Assembly (NCBI RefSeq): GCF_036924595.1
Contig: NZ_JAZHRV010000001.1
Span: forward strand, 1,674,001 to 1,738,000
Reading direction: 5' to 3'
Origin: Bradyrhizobium algeriense
GTDB taxonomy: Bacteria > Pseudomonadota > Alphaproteobacteria > Rhizobiales > Xanthobacteraceae
DNA: 64,000 nucleotides
Shown piece by piece: positions 26,934 through 35,626 of this stretch; within the stretch, counting starts at the first letter, position 1; each line of letters starts with the position of its first letter. Below the pieces are notes generated by a model that worked only from the letters and a program-made list of their open reading frames with translations, did no database searches and was not told the origin of the DNA. The translations under genes and the position numbers were made by a program.

Positions 26934-28085
26934 ATGAACCAGCACATGCGTCCAGAACCCGTTCCCTTCTATGACCTCGGCTCGCAGCGCCGGCGGCTCG
27001 GCACATCGATTGATGAGGCGCTCTCGCGTGTGACCAGCCATTGCCTCTTCATCAATGGTCCGGAAGTGGCCGTGCTGGAGAAGGCGTTGGCGGATTTCTG
27101 CGGCGCCAAGCATGTCGTGAGCTGCGCGAGCGGCACCGACGCGCTTCTGATGGTCTTGATGGCCAGGGAAGTCGGCCCGGGGGACGCCGTCCTGTGTCCA
27201 TCGTTCACGTTCTGCGCGACCGGCGAAGCCGTGGCGCTGACCGGCGCGACGCCGGTATTCGTCGATGTCGACGAAGCGACCTACAACATGGATGCAGGTT
27301 CGCTCCGGCGTGGCATCGCGACGGCGAAGCAGCGCGGCCTGAAGCCCCGGGCCGTGATCCCGGTCGACCTGTTTGGCCAAAGCGCCGATCACGATGCGAT
27401 CGCCGAGGTCGCGCAGGCCGAGGGCCTGTTCGTGCTCGATGACGCAGCCCAGGGTTTTGGCGCAAGCTACAAGGGTCGCCGGATCGGCTCTTTGGGACTT
27501 GCGACCGCGACCAGCTTCTTCCCGACAAAGCCGCTCGGCTGCTTCGGCGATGGTGGCGCCATCTTTACCGATGATGACAAGCTTGCCGAGACGCTGCGCA
27601 GCATCCGCGTTCACGGCCAGGGCTCCGACAAATACGACAACGTGCGCCTTGGCTTGACCGGACGGCTCGATACCATGCAGGCGGCGGTGCTGATCGAGAA
27701 GTTGAAGATTTTCGAGGACGAGATCGCGGCGCGCAACCGCGTGGCGGAACGCTATTCGCGCGGTCTCGGCAACTTCGTGACCGTGCCGCGGCTGGCTCCC
27801 GGATGCACTTCGATCTGGGCGCAGTACACCATCCGCCTGCCCAAGGGGACCGATCGCGACGGTTTTGCGGCAGCGCTGAGGGCGCAGGGCGTTCCGACGA
27901 TGGTCTACTACACGAAATCGATGCATCAGCAGACCGCGTACAAGAGTTTCCCGGTGGCGGATGGCGGGCTGCCGGTGAGCGAAAAGCTTTCGGACGATGT
28001 TATCAGCCTGCCGATTCACGCCTATCTCGACGAGGCGACGCAGGATCGCGTGATCGAGGCGGTGCGCGGCGCGCTTTCTGCCTGA
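26934..28085 (+). CDS. DegT/DnrJ/EryC1/StrS family sugar aminotransferase
   Basis: 383 residues. PLP-enzyme signatures: CASGTDALLMVLMA, TFCATGEAVALTGATPVFVDVDE, PVDLFGQSADHDAI, DDAAQGFGASYKGRRIGS and the Schiff-base lysine in FFPTKPLGCFGDGGAIF. QAAVLIEKL and the C-terminal YYTKSMHQQTAY are usual for this sugar-aminotransferase family. It would add an amino group to a keto-sugar nucleotide, most simply the product of the preceding Gfo/Idh/MocA dehydrogenase. An ATG at 26946 is an alternative start. An acetyltransferase that often completes this route is not in the window. Confidence 0.9.
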   Translation: MNQHMRPEPVPFYDLGSQRRRLGTSIDEALSRVTSHCLFINGPEVAVLEKALADFCGAKHVVSCASGTDALLMVLMAREVGPGDAVLCPSFTFCATGEAVALTGATPVFVDVDEATYNMDAGSLRRGIATAKQRGLKPRAVIPVDLFGQSADHDAIAEVAQAEGLFVLDDAAQGFGASYKGRRIGSLGLATATSFFPTKPLGCFGDGGAIFTDDDKLAETLRSIRVHGQGSDKYDNVRLGLTGRLDTMQAAVLIEKLKIFEDEIAARNRVAERYSRGLGNFVTVPRLAPGCTSIWAQYTIRLPKGTDRDGFAAALRAQGVPTMVYYTKSMHQQTAYKSFPVADGGLPVSEKLSDDVISLPIHAYLDEATQDRVIEAVRGALSA

Positions 28086-28121
28086 TTTCACGGTTTGGCG
28101 AATATGCGCTAGAAGCGGCGC

Positions 28122-29666
28122 ATGCTCGGACGCATCTTCACCGTCGGCGGTTACACGCTGCTTTCGCGGCTGACCGGATTCGCGCGCGATATCATGCTCG
28201 CCGCCATTCTCGGCGCTGGTCCCGTCGCGGATGCGTTCTTCGTGGCGCTGCGGCTGCCCAATCATTTTCGCGCGATCTTCGCCGAGGGCGCCTTCAACGC
28301 CGCCTTCGTGCCGGCCTATGCGCATCTGCACGGCAAGAGTGAAGCGTCGGCAAAGCTGTTCGCCGATCGCGTCTTCACGCTGCTGTTTGCCGTCCAGGTG
28401 ATTCTGCTCGTCGCGGCCTGGTGGTTCATGCCGGAGGTGATCGCCATCCTCGCGCCGGGGTTCAAGGATGACCCGGCGCGCGGCGAACTCGCGATCTCAC
28501 TGACGCGGATCACATTTCCGTATCTGCTGCTGATCACGCTGGTGACGTTGTACGGCGGCATGCTCAACGTGATGCACCGCTTCGCAAGTGCTGCTGCCGC
28601 GCCGATCTTTCTCAATCTGTCGATGATGGCGACGCTGGCGCTGGCCGCGTTCTTTCCGGGCGCGGGCTACGCCGCCGCGTGGGGCGTATTGATCGCCGGC
28701 ATCCTCGAATTCATGTTGCTGGCCGGTGACGCGGCAAAGACCGGCATCCTGCCCAAATTCGCGGTGTTCAAGCTCGACAATGATGTCCGCGCGTTCTTTC
28801 GCGCGCTGGGCCCCGCGACCATCGGCTCGATGGGAACGCAGATCGCGTTGTTCGCCGACACCATCATCGCAACCTTTCTGCCGGCGGGCGCGCTTTCGGC
28901 GCTGTATTACGCCGACCGTCTCAACCAGTTGCCGATCGGCGTGATCGGGATCGCGATCGGCACCGTGCTGCTGCCGGAAATGTCGCGGCGCCTCACCGCA
29001 AACGATGTCACCGGTGCGTCGGCCGCGCAGCGGCGGGCGTTCGAATTCTCGCTGTTGTTTTCGGTGCCGTTCGTCGCTGCCTTTCTGACCGTGCCTGACG
29101 TCATCATGCGCGCGATGTTTGCGCGCGGCGCGTTCTCGAAGGCGGATGCCGTGGCCGCGGGTGCCACGCTGGCCGCTTACGCGATCGGACTCATTCCGTT
29201 CGTGACAATCCGCAGCGCGGTCGCGACCTTCTACGCCCGCCACGACACCGCGACGCCGGTCAAGGCGGCGCTGACCGGTGTGGCTGTCAACGTGGCGCTG
29301 AAGGTCGCGTTGATGGGCGCGCTGGCGCAAATCGGCCTGGCGCTCGCCACCGCCACCGGGGCATGGGTCAATCTGTTGCTGGTGCTCTTCTTCGCGGTGC
29401 GGGCAGGTTACCTCGAACTCGATCGCGCCTGGATGATTTCACTCGCCAAGTTCGCGGCGGCCGGTGTTCTGCTCGCCGCCGCACTTTGGGCCATCGCGCG
29501 ATTCGCCAGCTTCTATTTCGCGCAGATGCACACCTTCCGGGATGAGACCGCGTTGCTGCTGCTGATTGTGGCGGGTGCCTTTGTGTACGGCGTCTTGATC
29601 CTGCTGCTGTTTGGCAGGGGGTGGCTATTCTCGCTGCTGCGCGACCGGACATCCGCCCGTAGCTGA
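28122..29666 (+). CDS. murJ: Lipid II flippase MurJ family protein (MviN)
   Basis: 514 residues, about 14 membrane segments. The N-terminus LSRLTGFARDIMLAAILGAGPVADAFFVALRLPNHFRAIFAEGAFNAAFVP aligns with MurJ, including the arginines that are essential in E. coli (the R of SRxxGFARD, the R of FARD and the R of NHFRAIF). LITLVTLYGGMLNVMHRF and RLNQLPIGVIGIAIGTVLLPEMSRR are family signatures. It moves lipid-linked peptidoglycan precursor across the membrane. Position right after sugar-nucleotide genes raises the option that this copy serves glycan export; see findings. Confidence 0.9.
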   Translation: MLGRIFTVGGYTLLSRLTGFARDIMLAAILGAGPVADAFFVALRLPNHFRAIFAEGAFNAAFVPAYAHLHGKSEASAKLFADRVFTLLFAVQVILLVAAWWFMPEVIAILAPGFKDDPARGELAISLTRITFPYLLLITLVTLYGGMLNVMHRFASAAAAPIFLNLSMMATLALAAFFPGAGYAAAWGVLIAGILEFMLLAGDAAKTGILPKFAVFKLDNDVRAFFRALGPATIGSMGTQIALFADTIIATFLPAGALSALYYADRLNQLPIGVIGIAIGTVLLPEMSRRLTANDVTGASAAQRRAFEFSLLFSVPFVAAFLTVPDVIMRAMFARGAFSKADAVAAGATLAAYAIGLIPFVTIRSAVATFYARHDTATPVKAALTGVAVNVALKVALMGALAQIGLALATATGAWVNLLLVLFFAVRAGYLELDRAWMISLAKFAAAGVLLAAALWAIARFASFYFAQMHTFRDETALLLLIVAGAFVYGVLILLLFGRGWLFSLLRDRTSARS

Positions 29667-29837
29667 TTGTAAATAAAAAGAAAATTTTTGATTGGGGCGT
29701 GTTGTGGCCGTATTCGGGCATTTTTGCAACAAGTTCCCGAAAAGCGCCATTTGCGGCCGATCCGTACATGATTGTGTAGCGACTCCGCGTTAGGTTGATC
29801 CCGGATTTAATTAACGGTTTTTCAGAGAGGGGCTTCC

Positions 29838-30710
29838 ATGGGCGTTTCAGCCTTCAAGGCAATCGCAGCTTCGGCACTGGCTATTGTGGCTGCAACTTCG
29901 ATAGCATCCGCAGCGGACTTGGCTCCGCGCTACACCAAGGCACCGCCGGCCATGGTCGAGGTCTGGAACTGGACCGGCTTCTATATTGGCGGTAACGCCG
30001 GCTATAGCTGGGGCCGCGGCAATTCCGACGTTTCCTATTTCAACACGCTGACCGGGGTGCCGATCGTGCCGCCAGCCGGCTCGATCCTCGGCGCCGGCTA
30101 TGACATGAACGGCGCCATTGCCGGTGGTCAGATCGGCTACAACTGGCAGAGCAGCAACTGGGTGTTCGGTCTGGAGGCTGACGCGCAGTGGTCGGACGAG
30201 AAGGGACGCGGAGTTTTTAGCTGCGCCGCGACGCTCATCGGCGGTCCGTGCCTTCCCGGCCTGACGTTCCTGCCTGCGGGCGTGACTGGCACCAGCCTCG
30301 CCGTCGACTCGCACCTCGAATGGTTCGGCACGGTGCGCGGCCGCGTCGGTATTCTCGCGACCCCGAGGGTCCTGTTCTACGGCACGGGCGGTCTGGCCTA
30401 TGGCTCGATCAAGACCACCGGCGCGTTGGCTGGCGTTACGCCTGCCGGCATTGCGGTCGCTTCGGTCGCCTCAAATAGCGACGTGCGTTTAGGCTGGACA
30501 GTCGGCGCCGGTGTCGAAGGCAAGATCACCAACAACTGGAGCGCCAAGCTCGAATACCTCTACATGGATTTCGACAGCTTCCGCGCCGGGACCTTCACGC
30601 TCGCGCCGGGCAGCCTCATTAGCGCAAACGTGGATACGCGTTTCCACGACCACGTCCTGCGGGTCGGCCTGAACTACACCTTCGGCGGCCCGGTGATCGC
30701 GAAGTATTGA
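29838..30710 (+). CDS. Outer-membrane beta-barrel protein (Omp25/RopB-like porin)
   Basis: 290 residues. A Sec signal peptide (KAIAASALAIVAATSIASAADL, cleavage after ASA) leads to PPAMVEVWNWTGFYIGGNAGYSWG, the classic start of rhizobial/Brucella Omp25-Omp31 proteins. Strands alternate to the end, which closes with RFHDHVLRVGLNYTFGGPVIAKY and a terminal aromatic residue, the signal for outer-membrane assembly. GAGGGG precedes the ATG. The AT-rich 29667-29837 region fits a strong promoter. A terminator follows at 30741. Bradyrhizobium-type genomes carry many paralogues, so a specific role is not assigned. Confidence 0.92.
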   Translation: MGVSAFKAIAASALAIVAATSIASAADLAPRYTKAPPAMVEVWNWTGFYIGGNAGYSWGRGNSDVSYFNTLTGVPIVPPAGSILGAGYDMNGAIAGGQIGYNWQSSNWVFGLEADAQWSDEKGRGVFSCAATLIGGPCLPGLTFLPAGVTGTSLAVDSHLEWFGTVRGRVGILATPRVLFYGTGGLAYGSIKTTGALAGVTPAGIAVASVASNSDVRLGWTVGAGVEGKITNNWSAKLEYLYMDFDSFRAGTFTLAPGSLISANVDTRFHDHVLRVGLNYTFGGPVIAKY

Positions 30711-30740
30711 TCCCGGCGTTATCTTCCTCCCGTCAAATCA

Positions 30741-30769
30741 AAGCCCCGGCATCGCCCGGGGCTTTTTTT
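30741..30769 (+). terminator. Intrinsic terminator after the porin gene
   Basis: AAGCCCCGG is paired with CCGGGGCTT and followed by a run of T residues, about 30 bp past the porin stop. Layout is that of a strong rho-independent terminator. Confidence 0.88.
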
Positions 30770-30888
30770 GTTGTGCAAGCGCGAAAAGAATTGCGGTGCG
30801 CGCCGATTCCGTGACGCCGGTGCCGTGGCCGGCTGGGCGAAAGCGGTTTGCGCTGACGCGCGAACCGCTGCAATATGGAACGCTTCTA

Positions 30889-30937
30889 GAGCATGGCCCG
30901 GAAAAGTGGGTACCGGTTTTCCGAAAGGGCCATGCTC
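30889..30937. repeat. Inverted repeat of the GAGCATGATC family, copy 2
   Basis: GAGCATGGCCC (30889-30899) pairs with GGGCCATGCTC (30927-30937). The inner AAAAGTGGGTACCGGTTTTCCG is the reverse complement of the same region in the copy at 6488. The outer arms carry compensating changes (GGCCC/GGGCC), so base-pairing has been kept. Confidence 0.8.
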
Positions 30938-31005
30938 AAACAAAAAGATGGGGCGGATGACGGTTCGAAGAGGCGTCATCGTGCTCCAGGACAATTGGAG
31001 ATACG

Positions 31006-33315
31006 ATGGCAGCTCCCATCAAATTCGGCGTCGGTCAAAGCGTTCTCCGCAAGGAAGATGACGCGCTGATTCGCGGCAAGGGCCGCTATACCGACGACCA
31101 TTCGCCACAGCCCGCGATGCATGCGCTGATGCTGCGCTCGCCGCATGCGCATGCGAAATTTACCATCAACGTCACCAAGGCCCGCGGGATGCCGGGCGTG
31201 TCGTTGATTCTGACCGCGGCCGAGGTCGGCGATCTCGGCGACCTGCCGTGCCTGTTCAACCTGGAAACCGATCCCTTCACCGGCCCGCCATACCCGATCC
31301 TCGCCAAGGACGAGGTGCGCCATGTCGGCGACGCCGTGGCCTTCGTGGTCGCCGATAGCATCGACCAGGCCCGCGATGCGATCGAGGCGATCGACGTCAA
31401 ATGGACGCCGCTTCCTTCGGTGGTGGGCGTCGTCAACGCCGTCAAGCAGGGCGCGCCGCAGGTCTGGCCCGACAAGCCCGGCAACGTGCTGTTCGACGTG
31501 TCGATCGGCGACAAGAAGGCGGCTGAGGCCGCCTTTGCCAAGGCGCATGCGGTCGCCGAGGTATCGATCGTCAACCCGCGCGTCATCACCAACTTCATGG
31601 AAACGCGCGCAGCCGTCGCCGAATACGACGCCAAGCGCGATCACCTGACGTTGACCATCGGCAGCCAGGGCAGCCATCGCCTGCGCGAAATCCTGTGCGG
31701 CATGGTGCTGAAGATGCCGATGGAGAAGATGCGGGTGATCTGCCCCGACGTCGGCGGCGGCTTCGGCACGAAACTATTCCCTTACCGCGAATACGCCCTG
31801 ATTTCAGTCGCCGCGAAAAAGCTGCGCAAGACCATCAAATGGACCGCCGACCGCTCCGATCACTTCATCGGCGACGCGCAGGGCCGCGACAACGTCACCA
31901 CCGCAAAGATGGCGCTGGCCGAGGACGGCAAGTTCTTAGGGATGGACGTCGACCTGATGGGCGACATGGGCGCCTATCTCTCGACCTTCGGGCCTTACAT
32001 CCCGCATGGCGGCGCCGGCATGCTGCCCGGGCTCTACGACATCCAGGCCTTCCATTGCCGCGTCCGCACCGTGTTCACCAACACCGTGCCGGTCGATGCC
32101 TATCGCGGCGCCGGGCGGCCTGAAGCTGCGTATGTGGTCGAACGGCTGGTCGATGCGGCGGCGCGTAAGCTCGGCATGACGCCGGATGCGATCCGGCGCA
32201 AGAATTTCATTCCGCCGAAGGCGATGCCCTACAAGACCGCGACCGGAAAGGTCTACGATTCCGGCGACTTCACTGCGCATATGAAGCGCGCGATGGAAGT
32301 CGCCAACTGGAAGGAGTTTCCCAAGCGCGCCAAGGCGGCGAAGAAGGCCGGCCTGATGCGCGGCATCGGCATGGCCTGTTATGTCGAGGTCTGCGGCACC
32401 ATGGGCGAGGAGACCGCCAATGTCGCGCTCGATCCCAATGGCGACATCTCTATCCTGATCGGCACCCAGTCGAGCGGGCAGGGCCACCAGACCGCTTACG
32501 CGCAACTCGTCGCCGAGCAGTTCGGAGTGCCGCCGGAGCGCGTCCACATCCTGCAGGGCGACACCGACAAGATCGCCACCGGTCTCGGCACCGGCGGCTC
32601 GGCGTCGATCCCGACCGGCGGCGTCAGCGTCGAGCGTGCCACCCGCGACCTCGGCGGCAAGCTGAAGGAGATCGCCGCCGAAGTGCTGGAGACCAGCGCG
32701 GGCGACCTCGAGATCAGCAATGGCCTCGTGCGCATCGCCGGCACCGATCGCTCGATCAGCTTCGCGGATCTTGCAAAACGTCCGGGCGTCGATCCCTCGA
32801 AACTGAATGCGAGTGCGACCTTCGCGCAGGCCGATGGCACCTATCCGAATGGCACGCATCTCGCCGAAGTCGAGATCGATCCCGCCACCGGCATCATCAA
32901 GATCATCAACTATGTCATCGTCGACGATTTCGGCGTGACGCTCAATCCGCTGCTGCTCGCCGGCCAGGTGCATGGCGGCGCGATGCAGGGGATCGGCCAG
33001 GCATTGATGGAGCAGGCGGTCTATAGCGCGACTGACGGCCAGCTCGTCACCGGCACCTTCATGGACTATGCGGTGCCGCGCGCATCCGACGGCCCGTCAT
33101 TCCATTTCGAAACCCACAACGTGCCGTGCACGACCAACCCGCTAGGCGTCAAGGGCGCGGGCGAGGCCGGTGCGATCGGCTCCTGTCCCGCGGTGGTCAA
33201 TGCGATCATCGAGGGCCTGTGGCGCGAGTACAAGATCGATCACATCGACATGCCGGCCACGGCCGAGCGGGTCTGGATCGCAATCCGTGAGGCACAGAAG
33301 CTGCATAATCTCTGA
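31006..33315 (+). CDS. Molybdenum hydroxylase large subunit, CoxL-like form II (xanthine dehydrogenase family)
   Basis: 769 residues, full length for the molybdopterin-binding subunit. N-terminal RKEDDALIRGKGRYTDD, RSPHAHAKF, then GSQGSHRLREILC, VGGGFGTKLFPYREYALISVAAKK, DAYRGAGRPEAAYVVERL, IGTQSSGQGHQTAYAQ and the C-terminal KGAGEAGAIGSCPAVVNAI with the catalytic glutamate. The active-site loop reads AYRGAGR, which marks form II (not the AYxCSFR of true CO dehydrogenase), so CO oxidation as main role is unlikely. These subunits need a FAD subunit and a 2Fe-2S subunit, neither of which is beside it. GGAGA precedes the ATG. Confidence 0.9.
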   Translation: MAAPIKFGVGQSVLRKEDDALIRGKGRYTDDHSPQPAMHALMLRSPHAHAKFTINVTKARGMPGVSLILTAAEVGDLGDLPCLFNLETDPFTGPPYPILAKDEVRHVGDAVAFVVADSIDQARDAIEAIDVKWTPLPSVVGVVNAVKQGAPQVWPDKPGNVLFDVSIGDKKAAEAAFAKAHAVAEVSIVNPRVITNFMETRAAVAEYDAKRDHLTLTIGSQGSHRLREILCGMVLKMPMEKMRVICPDVGGGFGTKLFPYREYALISVAAKKLRKTIKWTADRSDHFIGDAQGRDNVTTAKMALAEDGKFLGMDVDLMGDMGAYLSTFGPYIPHGGAGMLPGLYDIQAFHCRVRTVFTNTVPVDAYRGAGRPEAAYVVERLVDAAARKLGMTPDAIRRKNFIPPKAMPYKTATGKVYDSGDFTAHMKRAMEVANWKEFPKRAKAAKKAGLMRGIGMACYVEVCGTMGEETANVALDPNGDISILIGTQSSGQGHQTAYAQLVAEQFGVPPERVHILQGDTDKIATGLGTGGSASIPTGGVSVERATRDLGGKLKEIAAEVLETSAGDLEISNGLVRIAGTDRSISFADLAKRPGVDPSKLNASATFAQADGTYPNGTHLAEVEIDPATGIIKIINYVIVDDFGVTLNPLLLAGQVHGGAMQGIGQALMEQAVYSATDGQLVTGTFMDYAVPRASDGPSFHFETHNVPCTTNPLGVKGAGEAGAIGSCPAVVNAIIEGLWREYKIDHIDMPATAERVWIAIREAQKLHNL

Positions 33316-33421
33316 TATTTTGTCGCATGCGGAATGATGCGCCGCATGCGGTGTTTACAAACAACCAGTCCGCACCACCTTTGGGACCGGTACAAACCCG
33401 AATTGAAGGGGGATTTAGCCA

Positions 33422-33868
33422 ATGAAGCGGATCATCGTCGTCGCAGCTGTGCTTGCATTCAGTGCCGGTGCGGTCGTTGCACAGCAGGATCAGGTCAAGC
33501 GGACCCAGGCCATGATGAAGGACAATGGCAAGAACGCCGGCGCGTTGTCGGCGATGGTCAAGGGCGAAAAGCCCTACGATCAGGCGACTGTCAATGCCGC
33601 GCTGGCCCAGTTCGAAGACACCGCCAAGAACCTTCCGACGCTGTTCCCCGCGAGCATGAAAGGTATTAAGCTGGAGGGTGATTACGATCCCTCGCCGAAA
33701 ATCTGGGATGACAAGGCCGGCTTCGAGTCCCAAATTAAGAGCTTCGCCAAGGTCGTCGCCGATGCCCAAGGCAAGGTCAAGAATCTCGACACGCTAAAGG
33801 CGGAACTGCCCGTCATCGGCAAGCAGTGCGGTGGCTGCCACGAGACATTCCGGATCAAGAAGGGCTGA
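33422..33868 (+). CDS. Class II cytochrome c (c'/c556 type)
   Basis: 148 residues with a Sec signal (MKRIIVVAAVLAFSAGAVVAQQ). A four-helix bundle pattern leads to the heme site CGGCHETFRIKK close to the C-terminus, the place typical of class II cytochromes. Periplasmic electron carrier, or gas-binding if five-coordinate. It lies 106 bp after the CoxL-like gene on the same strand and could accept electrons from it, but the gap suggests its own promoter. A terminator follows at 33967. Confidence 0.92.
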   Translation: MKRIIVVAAVLAFSAGAVVAQQDQVKRTQAMMKDNGKNAGALSAMVKGEKPYDQATVNAALAQFEDTAKNLPTLFPASMKGIKLEGDYDPSPKIWDDKAGFESQIKSFAKVVADAQGKVKNLDTLKAELPVIGKQCGGCHETFRIKKG

Positions 33869-33883
33869 TCGCATTCTAACTTT

Positions 33884-33960
33884 GAGCATGATCTCCGCGC
33901 AAACGCGTTTCCGCGTTTGTCGCGAGGGAAAACAGTTACGCATTTTTCCCGATCATGCTC
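33884..33960. repeat. Inverted repeat of the GAGCATGATC family, copy 3 (longer variant)
   Basis: The arms GAGCATGATC (33884-33893) and GATCATGCTC (33951-33960) are perfect. The interior is longer than in the other copies and holds its own inverted repeat (AAACGCG with CGCGTTT). Confidence 0.78.
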
Positions 33961-33966
33961 TGGCCT

Positions 33967-34004
33967 AAAAAGGGGCGGACGCCGCGAAGCGTCCGCCCCT
34001 TTTG
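33967..34004. terminator. Bidirectional terminator between cytochrome c and CHRD genes
   Basis: AAAAGGGGCGGACGC and GCGTCCGCCCCTTTT pair around a short loop, with A and T runs on each side. It lies between convergent genes and can serve both. Confidence 0.88.
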
Positions 34005-34081
34005 TGTTAGCCTTTTCTTGTTCTTGTTTACTCGTGTTCGAACTTACCTGCTTCGTCACCAAATTTACCTGGTGACTTGAT

Positions 34082-34504
34082 TTATTTGGTTACCTGGCCG
34101 CGGATTTCGCCGCCCGGATTGGCTGCGGTGTGAATGTTGACGTAGTACTTGCCGGCCACGAGGTCCGCGGCCTGCGCATCGGTCAGCGTCGCGCTGCCCT
34201 CGACCGGGCTCGACGTCGCGTTCGGGATAGCGACCGCGACGCCGGCGTTCTTGCCGGCTTCGGCTGGGCCGTGGAAATGCGCGGCGGTAGCAGGACCCGA
34301 CAGACCGGAATAGGAAAGCTTCCAGCTCAGCTTCTTGCTGGCGGGATCGTAGTCGATGTCGGCGGTGCCGGTGGCCGCGCTGGTGTTGGGCGGCACCTGG
34401 GACTTGCCGTCGAGGGTCGCCTTCATCTTGTCGGCGGACGCGGGTCCGGCAAAAGCAATCGCTGCCCCCAGCGCAAGCGTGACAAGCATGGTCTTGTTCG
34501 ACAT
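34082..34504 (-). CDS. Exported CHRD domain protein
   Basis: 140 residues from the ATG at 34504, which has GGGAGAAA upstream. Signal peptide (TMLVTLALGAAIAFAGPASA), then one CHRD domain: LDGKSQVPPNTSAATGTADIDYD, LSWKLSYSGLSGPATAAHFHGPAEAGKNAGV, and YYVNIHTAANPGGEIRGQV. The CHRD fold is shared with chordin, and bacterial members are periplasmic or extracellular with unknown role; the conserved histidines (HFHG, IHT) suggest metal binding, which is inference. It is divergent from the diheme cytochrome gene. Confidence 0.9.
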   Translation of the reverse strand: MSNKTMLVTLALGAAIAFAGPASADKMKATLDGKSQVPPNTSAATGTADIDYDPASKKLSWKLSYSGLSGPATAAHFHGPAEAGKNAGVAVAIPNATSSPVEGSATLTDAQAADLVAGKYYVNIHTAANPGGEIRGQVTK

Positions 34505-34655
34505 GGTGTTTCTCCCTGTTGACATCAAACGGCCGTGTCAGCCTCAAAACAACGACTTCACGAATTTATTCCCGAAACGACAACAACGTCTGAAAATTTC
34601 GTGGAAGCCTATGGCGCAAAGTGCGTTCATACTGGTCGTTGAATTGCGAAGCTTG

Positions 34656-35606
34656 ATGACGGATCGGCAAATGCTGCGACGAATTCTCCTTGGCTTGATC
34701 CTGGTTGGCGCCGCCGGCGCTGGAATCTTCTGGTGGCTGACGATCCCGGCAGTCGTTGCCCCGGCCTCGCTTTCTCCTCGCACGCCGAACCTCGCCAACG
34801 GCCTCACAACGTTCAATGCCGGGGGCTGTTCCTCCTGCCACGCCGTTCCCAACCAGCCCGATCGGCTGAAGCTCGGCGGCGGGCTTGCAATGCCTTCACC
34901 GTTCGGGACGTTTTACGTTCCCAACATCTCGTCCGATCCCACATACGGTATTGGCCGGTGGAGCGAAGCGGATTTCGTGACGGCTGTGCTCAAGGGGACA
35001 TCGCCGGACGGCCAGCATTATTTTCCGGCCTTTCCATATGCGTCCTACCAGCATGCGACGGTCGAGGACATCCGCGACCTCTTCGCCTACCTGAAGACGC
35101 TTGCGCCGGTTGCCGGCGAGCCGCGCGACCACGACGTGCCGTTTCCGTTCAACATCCGTCGCAATGTCGGCGTCTGGAAATGGCTGTTCATGGACGGCAA
35201 GCCTTACACGGCGGACGCTTCACATTCGGCGTCATGGAATCGCGGCGCTTATCTCGTCAACGGTCCGGGCCATTGCGCCGAGTGCCACAGCCCGCGCAAC
35301 TTCCTCGGCGGTATCGTCGAGGCGCAACGCTTCGCAGGCGGGCCCAATCCGGAGGGCGAGGGCTGGGTGCCCAACATCACCCAGAAGCGATTGGACGAGT
35401 GGAGCGCGAAGGACATCGCCTACTTCCTCGAAACCGGGCAAACGCCTGACGGCGACACCGCCGGTGGATCGATGGCGCGGGTGATCAGAAACATTTCGCA
35501 ATTGCCGCCGGAGGATCGCGCCGCCATCGCAGAATACCTGAAGTCGCTGCCGCCGGTCGAGGGACCGCCGCGGCCCAGGAAGGCAAAGGACGCCGAGAAG
35601 TCATGA
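34656..35606 (+). CDS. Membrane-anchored diheme cytochrome c
   Basis: 316 residues with an N-terminal membrane anchor (LRRILLGLILVGAAGAGIFWWLTIP). Two heme motifs are visible, CSSCH (about residue 55) and CAECH (about 205), with methionine-containing strands after each. The pattern of FYVPNISSDPTYGIGRWSEADFVTAVLKG and NITQKRLDEWSAKDIAYFLETG is that of the cytochrome subunits of membrane alcohol/aldehyde/nicotinate dehydrogenases. It would pass electrons from a periplasmic or membrane dehydrogenase to the respiratory chain. Starts at 34611 and 34671 are also possible. It stands near the CoxL-like gene but is not in the same operon. Confidence 0.88.
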   Translation: MTDRQMLRRILLGLILVGAAGAGIFWWLTIPAVVAPASLSPRTPNLANGLTTFNAGGCSSCHAVPNQPDRLKLGGGLAMPSPFGTFYVPNISSDPTYGIGRWSEADFVTAVLKGTSPDGQHYFPAFPYASYQHATVEDIRDLFAYLKTLAPVAGEPRDHDVPFPFNIRRNVGVWKWLFMDGKPYTADASHSASWNRGAYLVNGPGHCAECHSPRNFLGGIVEAQRFAGGPNPEGEGWVPNITQKRLDEWSAKDIAYFLETGQTPDGDTAGGSMARVIRNISQLPPEDRAAIAEYLKSLPPVEGPPRPRKAKDAEKS

Positions 35607-35626
35607 CCGGCGCGTTGCGCCTGCGC

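Noticed and set aside
31006..33315. True carbon monoxide dehydrogenase (CoxL form I)
   Set aside because: The active-site loop is AYRGAGR and not AYxCSFR, and the other subunits are missing.
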